DNA from: Coprinellus micaceus | Lineage: Eukaryota > Basidiomycota > Agaricomycetes > Agaricales > Psathyrellaceae | Assembly (NCBI GenBank): GCA_951394405.1 | Contig: OX596334.1 | Coordinates: 496,001-560,000 of the forward strand | Length of the DNA: 64,000 nucleotides | Direction: 5' to 3' | In this document: positions 34,040-47,645 of the stretch, one piece after another | Position numbering within the stretch: the first letter of the stretch is position 1 | Layout: the number at the start of each line of letters is the position of its first letter | Notes under the pieces: generated by a model | Seen by the model: the letters and a program-made list of their open reading frames with translations, nothing else | Told to the model about the DNA's origin: nothing | The model's database searches: none | Made by a program: the position numbers and the translations under genes

Positions 34040-37000
34040 TCGTCTACGGAATGGACACCTATTGGCCAGCTCAGCAAGGACCAGGAATCCTCAGTCGCGG
34101 TGGAAGATTTCGGACGACCCTCCAGCGCCAATGCGTGAACGACTCGGGTCCTCGCACATCTCAACAAGCTCTTCCAAGAATAACGAGCTCTCTTTTACCC
34201 ATGCCCTACTTTGTTCCTTCGCTACCCAGACCGCCATCCCTCCCGCACAAATGCTCTTAGCCACAGAACAACGAAACGATCCGGCCCCGATTTTGGCATT
34301 CCCCAGGACGGATAGGTGGAGGTGGAGGACGAGCGGGAAGGCTTGGAATCTGCCTGAAGGCGGCGAGGTCGAGACGGAGTCTTGGTGAGTCTGCCACTTT
34401 GACGAGTAGGAACGGCGATCTGGGAATCGCGCATCTCGTCTCCTTGAGCGTTTTCCACCTCTTCATTACGCTTCTCACTTTGCCCACTTCCCACCGTACC
34501 TTTGTGTTGACCTTGGGCATCTCACCGCAGAATCGTCGAAACACATTCGATGCCAGCAATCCTTTCGCGCGGAGAACTGAACGCTTCCGCACAGCGGGTC
34601 GCCGCACCACCTCACCGTCCACGAAAGACCAGCCCTGGAGAGTCTTGGAGGAGTTCTACGCGAGCATCCACCTCCATTGTCCGTCCCTGTACGGCCGTAC
34701 GGGCAGCGGCGCTTCCTGAGCAGGTTGGAAGACGACATACTGTGAAGAACGTACGTCCTGCCCGCATCTCCATCCCCACACATCCTCGTTGCCGCACTGT
34801 CCAGGACGTTCCAACTGACTCCTGATACCAGAGGATCGCCGCCCTAATGAAAGCGTCTCGCCCCGCTACCGTTTGAAGGAGATCCGATGTCGAGGACCCT
34901 CTCCCAGTTAGAAATAAAGTTGTGTTTACCAATAGAACGTAACCACAGGTGCGTTCCTCGATACTCTTCCCAGAGCTTAGGCTCAGTGTCTCCTTCCAGT
35001 GCCAGCTCCCTCAAGGAATACGCTGCCCAACGCCGAACGACACCCCAAACTATCCGGTCGTCCACCCCGTAACTCAAGCGCCGCGCCACATCAACACTTC
35101 ATTTCGAGCGCATCCTCCTCGAGTACTCCTGGAAGTCGTTCGTAACACACCCGATCACTCCATGCTCTGATCGCCTCCTGGAAGCCGTCCCTGCTCTCGA
35201 GCTTCACCCTAGATTGCCTGGGGAGCCTCTCACCTTACAAGCCGCGCGTCCTTCGATCAGGAGAACCAGGTTCGATTCATCGGCAAGCAGGGACTACATT
35301 CCAACCTACCCAACAATAGGCTTCCCTCCCCGTTTCACGACACCCGGGATTTAACCTCTCCTCGCCACCAGACGCTTGATCGAGGCTAGGGGCCCCTTCG
35401 TCGACCGAAGTGTTGGGCCGGATTGGATCGAAGGATATCGGCATGAAGGTCGTACTTTCACCGTTGGGGACGGTCGTACGCCAACAAGGCGCAGGATCCA
35501 GTGATTTCTTCGCATGGGATAGCCTCCTTTGGCACTCTCCAACCGATCTGGCGGCTACGAACGCCAGTGTTCGAAGCTGTCGAGGGAACGATGCCAGTGC
35601 TACGGACGATGTCGGCGCTACGGGAAAACCTTCGACGTACCGCACCCTCCAGCCCCCCACAGCGTTCGTTGACCTGCTTGCGGAAGTTGAGGACGGCGAG
35701 GACTGCGGCGCGGCGCTCATAGTCGAGCTAAGTTCTAGCTGTGAACCGGAGGAGTCTCCATATGCTGAGGAGGGGCGACGTCGTGGGGCGGGGGATGTTC
35801 AGAGAGCTAGAGGCGGAACGAGCGGAAGGGTGATACCCGTGGCTTATATGATCTGGGGCGGGCCTCTCAATGCTGGTGCCCTTGTACTACCTCCAGTGCC
35901 CGAACGTCGAGGAGGCCCGATCAACCCTCTCGACGAGGGGGGTGAGCATGCCATGCAACTGGTGACGAGCCTGTCGCGTTCTCTGACCACCTTCATCGAA
36001 CTCCGTTCCCTCGAAGTAGAGCGGAGACAGATCCGTGGCGTCCTCGCCATGTGCTATAGCCGCCCCTCCATTTATCTCCCACACCTACACCGCCGTGCCC
36101 TCCCTTTCCCCCGAAGCCATGAATCTGGGGCCCGGGGTGACGTCGCTCGCCCACACTGCGCTCACCAGCACCATTAGGGGGCACACGAGATGAAACATTG
36201 TTTGATCCCCAGGAGCGGCGGGAGGGGAAGGGCGGTAGGAACAGGGGGACAAAGCGAAAGTGGGGGAGTATCGGAGGAGGTGGTAATGGGGATCTAGTCG
36301 TAGTGGGTACGTCGGGTCTACATTCTTTCGCCGTTTCATGCGCCTTCGTCAAGAGCAATCCCCTTCATCAAGAGCTTTCTCCCTTCTCGTCACCCCGTTG
36401 ACAACTTCGTTCCAGATCAGTACCTTCAAGACGGGTTTGCTCAAGATCTCCGCCACACCCACAAATCCGCGGTAGGGCAGCCTCGCTGTACCACTGCCAA
36501 TTTCGCAAGTGTAGACTGCATGGGTTACCCACCTTCGCAGGCCCCGATCAACGTTCCTCAAATGCCGACACAGCTTGAACCCCCTAGCATCACGGAAGAC
36601 GAACTTCCTGCGAGAGAGGGCGGAGAAAATCAAACCGAGCCGCCAGGTCAACAGGAAGAGAAAGGGGGCATCCAGTCGACGAAGAACCGTTCTACCTCCT
36701 GAAGGGTCGTCGAGGCAACCTCGGCCACGTCAGCCAATTCTATACACCCAGCGTAACTACTGGAACTCGACACTGAAGCCCGTGGACCGTGGTGCTCTGC
36801 GCGACTACCCGCGCTATCAGAGACCACCAGGACGACGCTGAAGTGATTTTGCATCCCCAAGGTCGCCCTTTCCCTCAGCTCTCCGAGAGGATGCTCTCCG
36901 AGAGGATACTTTCCGGGATCTAGGACGGTCGTGTGGGCGTTGGTGCATCATCATTACGGGCCCTACTTGCTCATAATGGAAAGCGTTCACATGTCGAGGG

Positions 37001-37830
37001 AGGGAGCGGGAGGAGGACCAGCGGGTTAGACGCCAGAGAGTCACTGAGAAGGTGTATAGACTTGGTGAGGCTGTCTTAGGGGAGAGAATATCTTCGGAGC
37101 CAGTGAGAGCGTGTGCGAGGCGTTGGGAGCGGGGAGGGGGAAGGATGTGGAAGGGAGGATGTAGAAGGAAAGGCGGGGATAAGTCGAGAGAGGGGGATTG
37201 ATTCCAGATAAATGACACCAAGCAGCGGTGGGTTCAACAGGCAACGGGATCGGGCTGGACGCAAGAGTCGACGAGATGTTCTGTGGGTGGAGGACGTATG
37301 GAACTGTGGGGGAAGGCGGGGAGCGGGAGGAGGGTGGCTGTCGAAGTCGTCGTGCCGTACAGGAAGTGGCGTGGACGTCACAGTGGCGTTGCTCTCGGGG
37401 CGCTTAGATCCCAGGTGATAGGCGCCCCGAGTAAACCCGTTGAGACGACGCTGTCCCGAGCTACGAGGAGGTGGATGGGGAGAGGGGAGGAAGTAAGCAT
37501 GGAGAAGAAAAGTTTTGAGTCAGCCTGCAAAGGCGGAGAGCACAGCCACAGGCTCGGGCTGACGCCGATGGTCGATCGACGACGCTCTGCTCTTGGCCAC
37601 GATCATCCCTTGCCTTGAGCTCGTCTACCCCTCGACACCTCCAATGAGGGCATCCACCGCCGACCTTCTTTTGACGCAACCGCAAATCCTCGGTTTCTCC
37701 CCTCCCCCCATGCAACAATTCCAATAGGGCTTTGGGTTCCAAAGCTCGCCCGCACTCGCTGGTATCGGCCCTCGACGGCAACCTGCAGCACCGCAAGAAC
37801 GACGTATCTCGATGGCCTCCACTCCCTTCA
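34040..37830 (+). repeat. Diverged repeat family D, copy 2 (inverted relative to copy 1)
   Basis: Matches 8771-12072 in inverted orientation from the ATGGACACC end (34051) to the block around GGAATTGTTGCATGG (about 37720 on the minus strand). An ORF of 255 codons at 35410-36177 includes GEHAM-LVTSLSRS-TTF, which is also readable in copy 1 with mainly third-position changes. The shared ~250-bp module is at 37360-37620. No known family recognised. Confidence 0.7.
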
Positions 37831-39826
37831 ATCTAGGGGAGTAATTACCCCCGGTCTATGCAGCAAGCGCCAACGTCCATTTGGCGACAGTCTAGATTCC
37901 AGCGAAAGCAGACGTCAGGGGTGCGCTCAGCAGGAAGAGGCAACCGGGAAGGGCGTAATGTCTCTTCACTCACACCGCTGAAACCCACCACCAGATGAGC
38001 AGGACCACAGTCGACCAGCACGGGGATCTGATGATCCCAACCGTCGACTTTATCATTTATCCCCTGTTCTTCCAGCCGAGTAGCAAGGCGGAGGAATCTC
38101 AGGACGAAGAGCAGCTCCTTTGGCGAGGACCCTCGGACCGTCACAGCATTGGATGGCTCGGGTAATAGGCGTTGGGGTTGAAACGATGATGGTACGTTTC
38201 TCCTGCCCCCCGCTGTGCATCCATTCCCCCCACTTTGTGCCTCCCTCTTCGCGAATGCAGCTTCCCTTCACCTCCCTCTTCTCAGTGGCTACCCTTCGAC
38301 CCCATGCCTCCTCTCCATAGTGACGCAGCCTTTGCTTTCATACCTTCTTCACAACTTGCCTGTGCACTGTACTGACGACCTTCACAGGCGATCGTCCTCT
38401 GAATCGACGCTTACGCACGGAGAGGATCGCCAGCTAGTATACCACTCCACGATCCAGCAAGACATAACCCCGCTATGCCTCCCTTCCGTGGCCCATACAC
38501 GTCAATTCGCAGTCACCAACCACGTTCGTCAATTCGACCCGAGATCCTGTGGCCCTCATCGATCTACCTACCCTCATCTCCGCCTAACACCACCCGGCCC
38601 ATCTTGGACCATCCCTCCCACTTGAATGAAGCCTCTCTACCAACGACACCGCGCCAACTACATGGAAGGAATCAGCCTCGTTCTAGTGAAACGCCGTTCC
38701 CCCTCCCTCAAAGCTCTCTAACACCAAATTCGTTTCCAAAGTGCCAAGCATGGTGTCCTGGTCGCCCTGAAGTTCCCTCTCACCGCCATCGCCCTCTGTC
38801 CAGCTGCTCTCCGCGCCCACATCCACGGCACGCTCCCCCGTAGCATGGGTCGAGAGGCCAGAAGACCCTCGATCGTCCAATACGTTCGTCAAGACATCGT
38901 TGGAGGAGAGGAGAGGAGAGTATCCGTTGGGTATCGCGTCGGCCTGTCCAGTCGAACGGTGGATGGTATCGAAGTGTGGCGTGGGACCACCGGAGCCATG
39001 AATCAAATAGCCGAGGAGGAAGAAGGAAACCCGAGCAAGTTGGGTAAGGAGGGGGTGAGGGGAGAGCTAAATATGTTGCTAGTTTGGGTGGGGGGGCGGG
39101 GGGGTAACGATAGCGCTGCAGTCGTCGTACTAAATGCTTTTATTCTCGTTTCGCTCCGTGCTCCCTTTGTGCGTTTCCTTTGAACGCCTAATGCCGCGAC
39201 CTCCCTTGCTCTTCCCTCCCGACATACTTTGATTTCAGTTCCACCCCTTTGCGCTCCCGAACCCCTTCCTTGCTGTTTACGTCTTTCCTTGCCTTGCATA
39301 TCCTCCCTTGCCTCCACATACTCCATCGCGACTTCGTCTTCCCACTCGTGATGCTGGCTGTTCTTTTTTTCTTTCATTTACCTTTCACGCCCAGCTCCCT
39401 CAAGCACCAGTCTTGCTTTCACCGTTCTCGACAGGTGGTGAGTTCCTATCTCCTTCCCTTCACTGGTGCGGATCAGCACACTGATGACCGTGACTTCCTC
39501 GTAGTTGACGAACCTATCATTGGAGAATCGAGATGGACGAGGTTGGATCCTCTCATAGCCCTGGCCCACTCCTTCCCTTCGAAGTCTACTAAACGGAGCT
39601 TCGATCCGTTTTGCCTACATTTTCGTTCCATATGAACTGTATATTGTGGACTTGTTCTCCGAATATGATGTGTCTCTCGATGTAAATCCCGTTCAACAAA
39701 ATTACGTATTTATACTCGTCAACGTCAACCGTACGCAAAGTAAAAAGCAAAGTAGAAAGGCAGGCTGGTCTTGCCGAGGCATCGGAGGATGGAGCAAGGA
39801 TCGAGAGTAATGCTGGGGTAGGTAAA
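37831..39826. other. Repeat-like DNA, not assigned
   Basis: It holds intron-like pyrimidine tracts, for example GGTACGTTTC at 38191 to CACAG at 38388. I found no clear partner for it in the window and no gene. Confidence 0.3.
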
Positions 39827-40388
39827 CTAACGGAACCACTCGAATGAACCTTGGCCACCAATCTCGTACGAAACGACCACACACTGCCCCTTCAAGTTCC
39901 CTTCATTCCTTCCACTGATCAGTTTTCCCTGCCAAGCGTCGACGTGCACGACCCTCATAGACTCGTACTGGATGCAGGCCCGAAGGGAGATGGCGGGCGT
40001 ACCAGCGTCGACTGGCAAGGCGAGGTCCAGGGGGAAGCTAGCTGGGCTCGAGATCGTAGATGGTGTACGTGGGTTTGTCCTCGACGGGAGGGGGTGAAGA
40101 GGTTGCCCAAGTGGCCTGCCAGTGTACAGCGGTCGTTGGGGAGACTGGAAGGGGGCGTCGAAAAGGCAGTTGCCCATGTTCATCGATCGGACCGCTGACG
40201 ACGGATGCGGGGTACCTCGACACGTCCAAATATCGGTACCACAGCATAGTCACCGTCCACGCCGGCATCGGCCCTTTCCCAGCTTCGAATGCTCGTATTA
40301 GCAGGGGAGGATCGGCGGGAGGGTTTACACGCTTCGGTTTGTTGGAAGTGAAAGCGCAACTGCGATGTCGATCCATCCGTTGGTCCAA
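39827..40388 (-). pseudogene. Fragment of an unidentified protein-coding gene with a probable frameshift
   Basis: Two overlapping minus-strand frames look like real protein. The upstream frame (from 40388) includes NKPKRVNPPADP, WTVTMLWYRYLDVSRYPAS and KPTYTIYDLEP, then stops. The next frame goes on with FPLDLALPVDAGTPAIS, RVVHVDAWQGKL and VVVSYEIGGQGSFEWFR, ending in a natural-looking stop at 39827-39829. A single-base shift near 40045, or a missed very short intron, would join them. I do not recognise the family. The 5' part is not found; upstream DNA is repeat family D. Confidence 0.45.
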
Positions 40389-40439
40389 GGATCCATATCT
40401 CGTTTCGGGGTGTCGTAGAGGTTAAGCAAGCCTCTAGTA

Positions 40440-41930
40440 GCCAGCGACAGATTGAAGGGGCCTTGAATTGGTATGCGAGGGAAGAGTGGCGTCAATAGAT
40501 GTGTTGGGGTCGACGGTTGTCGTATCGCCTTGGTCTCCTCCTCGTCAGTTCGTCATCGAAGGTGACGGTGGTTATCCCGGGGCACTCGGGTGAGGAGAGC
40601 CGGAACATGGACGGGTATGGTGTGGAGGCGTGGGAGGTCGTATTGGGGTCTCTGGATCGCCGTTGGGGATGCTGATTGCAAGACGACAGGTGGATGCCGT
40701 GGGGTACGGTCTAGGGATGGGGTGGACGATGGGGTAGGCGGATAGTTTGACACGCCAGTCGGTGTTGGGCAGGATTCGTTGGGCATGGTGACACTGCGGG
40801 TAGACCTTTAGCTAGGACTCTGGGTGGAATAGGGTGTTGAAGAACGTACCTGAGCTTTTTCAGAGGGGCAAACTCTACAATTTTTGCGACTATCGCGGCG
40901 AGGGAAGTACATCGGCACCAGGCATCGCGTGAATAACGACGAGGGGAGGTTGGATAGTGAGATGCGGAGACCCCGCAGGCAAAAATTCAGACTGGAGGTC
41001 GCGGGTTGAGTATACACGGGGAATATGTGGACACATCGATAGGCAGAGTACGTACGTGGTTCCAAGTTCCGATCGTTGAAAGGGTACAGGACGCCCTCCG
41101 ACTCATGGTGCCCAGCATAACAGGGCAATAGGGATGGACGTTGGTGTAAGAATTCCCCAGGATCCTCCGAGGACAGTCATTGGCAGCTTCTGGAGAGCGG
41201 AAGTGAGGCGTCACGCTGCAGGTAGGGCCGAAATCCTCCCCGCTAAGGGAATTCAGCAAGTGCCGTTGGAGGATTCTGCGGGGGGAGGGTCACGGTTAGT
41301 ACGAAGGTGCGATCGGAAGAGGGAGCGGCAAAAGAAGGGGTGCGGAGAGCAAATAGGGAGAGTGGGGGGAATGCTAGGTAGAAGAATAAATGCGAAGGAG
41401 ACGATGTGCAGCGCAGACTCACCAAAGTTGAGCCTTGCCTTCGTTTCCCTGAGGCGAATTCCGGGTCTGCTCCCTCCCTCTCCAGGAGGACGCCAAGGGG
41501 CTAAGTTGATGTGGTTCCTGCGTGTCGTAGTAAAGAGCGTTTTGTGAAGGTATGGCGGCATGGACGACGAAGACTTTGTTCAAGATACAATCGGCCTAGG
41601 TATTCTTGGAGGGGAGCCCTGCGAATGACGAAGGCCTGAGTCGTTCACGCATCGTCGTTGAGGCGTCGTTCGAACAGGATCTTCCGCCACGGTTATAAGA
41701 CTCGCGGTACTCGGTGAGATTCCCGAGTGGAGCAGCAAAGGGAGGGGACTGAAAAACGCAGAGTGAGTGTGGTGCTTGTGGAAGAGGGTAAATTTGGCAA
41801 AGCGCCCGTGAGGATGGGCGTCTGATCCCGAATTTGTGGCTATGCCCCAGTTTCCTGCTTGTCCTTCTCCATCGCGTTCTGGTTGAGCTGCCCAACCTTG
41901 TCTCTCTCCTTGGTTTCTCAGCGTCTACGT
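40440..41930 (-). repeat. Partial third copy of repeat family D
   Basis: The stretch around 40690-40790 (CCCAACACCGAC-GG-GT-AAACTATCCG on the minus strand) resembles 11400-11500 and 35010-35070. 41600-41680 resembles the MRERL-block near 34125. The middle part is too diverged to align by eye. Confidence 0.4.
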
Positions 41931-43398
41931 TGTCCTCACTCGCGACTATGACGATACCTGGTCCCTCGTGCCTTCCTCTTGTGACAGGGAAAGTCGCCTT
42001 CAGCTCAGTTCTGTTGATGAAGGGTAAGCCATTTCTTCTAAAAGACGACTACGTCCAATTAATTGCTACGACCTTGCGTAGACCGTTCAGAGAACCCAAC
42101 CCTCACCCTCTTCCCTTCCAAGTCTACCGCCTGTCTTTCTCCTTGGCACCAACGTGAAGAAATCGTGCTCGGGAAAACGCAAAAACGTGAGGAGATGCTC
42201 CTCTCCGCGCCGTAAGATGGGGCAGGTTTCCGACGTTCAGATGTGGGATCCCCATCCATGCGCCAGGTACGCCTCTCTCGCCCTCTTTCTCCATCCCCTC
42301 GGCCATTCGTGTCGTCGTTACCCCCAACTATCGTCACCCTTGAAGAACGGAGCCCATCTTCGGTCCGCCCTCGCGCTTCGATTTTCCTCTCCTCGTCTTC
42401 CCCTAGTCCGCTCGTCCGTGCTCCTGCATGAGACTCACGCCTCTATCATAGGTTCGGTCCCCCTCGGCCGTCGTTTGCACACGAAAGGGTCCCAGCTTGC
42501 GGCCCAACGTAGCCTCGAACGCCACGCGTCGTTCTAGATGTCTGGGTGGACGGTCACCGTGAACTCTGCTCGAAGGCCATTGCCATCGTATACCTAGCCA
42601 ACTACAGCGTCTTCCACCGCCATCGCTGGTCAAGTTCTCACTATGTACGGCAAGGTCTCCCACCGACGGACCTAACGCCCGCTCTGCCATCTTTCTCATC
42701 CATCAATCGGGTACCCCGCACGGTCGAGAATGATTACAGCTCGGGCCAGGCAGCACAGTCGAGCTACAAGAGGGCCTTCAGTGGAGGCCAGGAACGTGTG
42801 CTGGACTTGCTGAGGACCCATTCTCCCTCTTCCGAGCCCAGTGTCCTCCCTTCCCGCAGCACCCTCTTCCACTTCCACAAACGCCAAGGCATGCGAAAGA
42901 TGTCCCCCCTCAACCGCCTGCCTCCCGCCATCAGCAATTACCTTCCGCATCCTTCCATCGCCCTCCACCACCATCCCTGGCCAAGTTCCTTTCACGTACT
43001 CGACGAAGGGACCTCCCACCCGGGGAGAATTACCTTTCGCTCACCGGCAGTCCTCTCCATCAACTCATCAAGCACCAGCCATAGACGTCCCCGCTCGTGT
43101 CGGAGAGCGCCGAGGTACAAGAGCATCCTCTATGGCACCATGAACATCCGCTGGAGCGCTACGCAGCCTTGTTCGAAGCTCGATCCACCCTTCCCCACTC
43201 GCATTCTGCCAAACCTCCCGAAGGAAGCCGTTAGGCACCTTCCTCATCTCCTCGCCGGCGTCTTCCGTTCTCCCTCTCTTCCTTCCCCACGAGCTTCGTC
43301 CTCCTGCAGCTCGTACGCAGGTACTCAAGCAAGCCCGACGCATTCCAGTCCCCACTACGCCCGCGACAGGAACGGTGGGCTCACCTGCATTCCCTGCC
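41931..43398. other. No gene assigned; one long ORF of doubtful value
   Basis: An intron-like pyrimidine tract begins GGTACGCC at 42267. A plus-strand ORF at 42546-43409 is long but another frame over the same stretch looks at least as protein-like, so I do not call it. Confidence 0.3.
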
Positions 43399-46300
43399 CT
43401 CGGCCATGACGGCGAGTCCAAGGGCGATCGAGGCATCATGTCGATCCCGAGTTGGTCTTCAAGCTTCCAGGCGAGGAATGAAACTCTGATGAGCAAGGTG
43501 GGCCTCTGATTCGCACTCGGTACATCACCTCGTACGCTAACACGTCCTTATCCAGGGCGCCCTCACCTTCCTGTCTTTGCCTCTTCTAGGCGGCTAAAAC
43601 TACAAAGAGGAGTGCAGACCCCGCACGACCAACTGGACGACCTCGAGTCGTTCTTTTCCCTCAAGATCCAGCACGTTCGATTACGAACGGTGGGTCGTAG
43701 ATATCCTGAGTACGGTGTACTCCAGGAAGTATCATTTCCACAACTACGGTCCAATTGCGAGGCTCGTGTCGATTTCTATCGAGTAGACCTGGGGTCTGAT
43801 GGCATGATGGCTCCAGCTTCCAGGTTCGGAGAGGGACGAGTTCTGCATGTGGAGAGCCCGAGTTCGGTAAGGGAGAAAGATAGCGTGTTTTTGGCGGGGC
43901 AGAGGGGACGTTATGGGAAGGATCTGTAGCTCGAAGGTGTACCTGAGGTACGTCTCTCCTCGATTATTGGTATCCTGCATTTCGTTGTTCGTGGACGTCT
44001 TTATTACCTCCTTCGTTTGTACCGCCCTTTCTCCCAATTTATTCGAGCCCGCGATCATTTCCTTGATGTGCAGCTCTCGACGATTGGGAGTTAATCGTCA
44101 CACTGCGTACATCAATGTTCGTTTTCTCAGTCGTCGTTTCCCAGATCCCTGTTTCATCACGCATTACATTTTCATCACCGTACAGCTGCTGACGACGGCC
44201 CTACAGATTCAGAGGATCCTGGAAGACGCTTCCACGGTGCAGGGCTCTCAATCAGCTCCAGATATCCTACCAATCATGCACGCCAACCCGTCGATCTTGA
44301 GAACGGAAACTCCATGTTGAGGACCTGCTCGGGCCTATTCCCCACCTCATAAACGGAGACTCAAGATCAGCCGTCGCATTCGGGTGTGCATCCCATATGC
44401 TGTCCCCATTACCTGCCCGTCGTACAGATCCAACTGGGCGTCGCGGTCAGTGGGTTATATAAGGCGCGTCATGCAGCCAGCGTCCGCCCCGACCTGGCTG
44501 GCGTTTCCCAGCATGGAACTCGCCGCCGTGAAACGACGGGGCGATACCAACCTATGACGCCCCGTTGAAGTTCCCGTTAGACGCTTACTGGCTCAGAGTA
44601 TATGGAAAATGCGGCGTTGTATGGGGAGGAGGAACGGAGGAGAGCACGTGGAAGAGATTTGAGTTGGGAGGTGGATAAGCGGGCAGGTGTCTGAACGGGA
44701 GAGGGACTCGGCGGGGAGGAAATGAGGGTAGATGCAGGAGAGAGCGGGGTGTCTTGATGCTGAAAACACAGGTCCAGGGGGCCGGCGGGGTGCGCCCAGT
44801 ACTCCTTTCACACGGAGAGGGGGTGGATAAGGGACTGAGGCGGGGATGGCCGGGGAGATGCAGATGTGTTCGACCTCAAGTTTGGCACTAGCAGGCTCCC
44901 GACGCTGGCGGCAATCGGGCAACACTTGGATGTCGAGGTGATGGCGGGATGGGGGAGATGGGGGAGATGGGGCAAGGAAGGGGGAGGGCGCCTATTCGAA
45001 GCAAATCCGCAGCTTCTTGAGGGTGGTGCCGTAAAACCGTAGCGTGGGTGACGTCGTCCCCGAGTCTGTTAGGCGCCCGTTGTTAGAGAGCGGCAACGAG
45101 TCCGCTCGCACGTCGCCCTTTGGAGCCGCGAGGGAGGGTGTAAAACAGACGAGAGGGAGACAGAAAAGCTGGAAGCCTCCCAAAACTTTGGCAATGGGAG
45201 AAGGTGGAAGGCACAGCCACCAGGCGAGGCCGACGCCGACGCCGACCCGACGGCCGAACGCCGTTCTCTCCTCTTGACCACGATCTCTCTTCCCTTTTTC
45301 TCGTCACCGCCTCGTCCCGCCCTTTACGCTTCCCATGAGGGCCATAGCCGTGAACGCTTCTCTCTGCCCTCCAGCAGCAACTCTCGGATCCCCACCCTCC
45401 CTTTGAGCGGGGCAATTGTTGCTCAAGGACTTATTCACGATCTCACATTTCGGTGCTCTCCATCGCGTCTCCAAGGAACGTCAAGCCCTCACTCCTCAAC
45501 GATCAAGGTTCCTGGATCCTCCTCACCCCGGAAGAGCACCGATACCCCGACCAGTGCAGCAGACCCAAACGTCGACACAAGCACAATTCTTCGCCGTGTC
45601 GACAAGCCCTAGCAGGCGTAGCTCCCGAAAGGAACCCACCCAGGAGCGTCGAGAGGACCTCCTCGCCATCCGCCGTCCAATCTCACCACCACCCTCACCC
45701 AACACCGGAGGCCCCACCGCGGTTCCCCCTCCTAGACTCCGACCCACATTGCCTGCTCCCTCACTTCGGGACTTACACGGGAGTCAAGGTGGAAGAGGAA
45801 GGCACCCGTATGCAAGCAGATCTCTTGCGCAGGCTTCCGGAGACCTGGGTCTCAGCGTTCGGGGGTAGTGGACCTCGAAAAGCTGAAGGTACATTTTCAC
45901 TGCCTTCCGACTCCTTTTCGCCCTCCCCTCCCCTTGCATTGATCCCTCCACTTCACATCCTTCTATGACGCTCCAGCCCGCTTCCTCCATTTCATCCCTC
46001 CAATCGTTTGCGGCATATCGTGCTACTTACCTTCTTCCACCCTTATTCACTTGCTGATTCCTCCATGACAGGCTGGTAAACCAACATCCCTACAAGATCT
46101 TCTCCCGGGGTCTACATCCCAACCCTGGTGACCAACAGGAACATGGTGCCGCCAATCTCGATGCGCTACGTCTTCGCAAGTGGCGAGTGATTCCATCGAC
46201 CCAGTCCAGGACCCCCCGAGCACGTTCTCGGACAACCTACGTGGAGAAGGATCATAGAAGGGGATGAGTGGGGCGAAGAGGTGGCTCAAGCCCGACACCC

Positions 46301-47645
46301 CCCGGCGAGCGCGGTAGGCTAACCGTCTCGAACACAACCCCGCTCGCCCGCAACGAATGACCAGACCGCGTCGCGCATCCCGCGAAGAGCTTTCCTCCCT
46401 CACCTCAAGGTCTCCATGACCGGAACGACTTCCGTCAACACAACGAGGATTAACCCGCCGCCTGGCATTCTTTCCATGCGCCAAAGTCGACACCTCGTCC
46501 CCCTTTGCCCATCTTTCTCTCCGTCCGCACCCATGTGAATGAACTGAACCCCATTCATCGAATTCGGCGTCGAGGAACTGGAGGCGCTCCAATCGCTCAC
46601 AAGGTCCGCCAACGCTATGCGGAGGAGGCGGTGATCGGGCAGTGGCCTTCCTCGTCGGCTTCACGGGTTGAGGAGGGGCGAGATGTCTCAGCGGGACGTG
46701 GCGAGACAGGTGGCCGGCGGTCGGCGAAGGAAGCAAGACGAAGGGGGCGCGTTCCTGGGAGGGTGCGGGAGGGGATAGCGAGGAGGGTTGTGGGTGGATG
46801 GGTGGGGAGGGAGACGTATTCATCGCCTGGGTATGTTAACCCTCTACACCTTCGTTATTTCCCCCTCCTTCCCTCGTACATCGCCCCTAGAGTACCCTAC
46901 CTTTTCGGCTCTATCGGTGCCTGCCCCACTCATCTATGTCCCTTCCCGACTCTTCATATCACCTCCTGTCACGCTTCCTTCTGATACTTGAGCTTAAAAT
47001 TTCCTTTCTTAACCTCACTACCACCTCTATCCTCTATATCTCGCGTAGCACTGTGCTGACAACTTCTCGATTCTAGATTCAACACGAGGACGGTGTCGAA
47101 TCGCGATGCGAGCCGAAGCTTTTTCGCTTCTCACCTGCCCGTCCTCAGCGCCTGGGCTCTGAGGACTCTCCACGATTCCAACGCTTCGACGTTCATGAGG
47201 GGCCGATGGAAGCTGGTGGTTGAAGAGTGTCCTGGTGGTATCGAGGCCAGGAGATCTGGGTCCTTGACTGCAGGGTTGGTTTGGTAGGGGGGTCATCGAT
47301 ATTCCGCTGTTCTATAGTATGATTTTTTTCTCTTTATTCACGATGTCAGTCCTTCTCTACCATCCTTGCTTTGCGGTTCCCGTAGTGCCGCGAAGGACAG
47401 GATGAACGAGACTGCATCTCCCTTTACGGGCGGCTTGTACCTTCTTGCCCAGGTTCCCTTCGGGCTCCATCTCCCTTTTTTGCGAGGTTTCCTCTACCTT
47501 GTACCTTTTACGCCCTGATTGACACGTTCCATGTTCATGACCACCATGGTCTTCCTCCGTACGAGCTCAACAACGGTATCCTCATTACGCATTCCTCTCT
47601 ATTCCACTACATACCTCGAACTACTTCACGAGCTCTGGTTCGACA
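43399..47645 (+). repeat. Diverged repeat family C, copy 2
   Basis: Direct match to 17583-21920. After the 76-bp identical start it carries a ~24-bp insertion (around 43475-43500) absent from copy 1. The shared ~250-bp module is at 45030-45230. Later landmarks are GATCTTCTCCCGGGGTCTAC (46097) and GGTTGTGGGTGGATGGGTGG (46788). It ends near CTTCACGAGCTCT at 47630. Confidence 0.75.

Noticed and set aside
35262..35280. B-box-like GGTTCGATTC
   Set aside because: It is part of repeat family D, is not conserved as a B box in copy 1, and no A box lies at the right distance.
35410..36177. Plus-strand ORF of 255 codons
   Set aside because: It lies wholly within repeat family D and the frame is not open in copy 1. 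Only a short stretch shows codon-like conservation.
42546..43409. Plus-strand ORF of 287 codons
   Set aside because: Low-complexity S/P/R-rich sequence in GC-rich DNA. A second frame over the same bases looks more protein-like but has stops, and no domain is visible in either.
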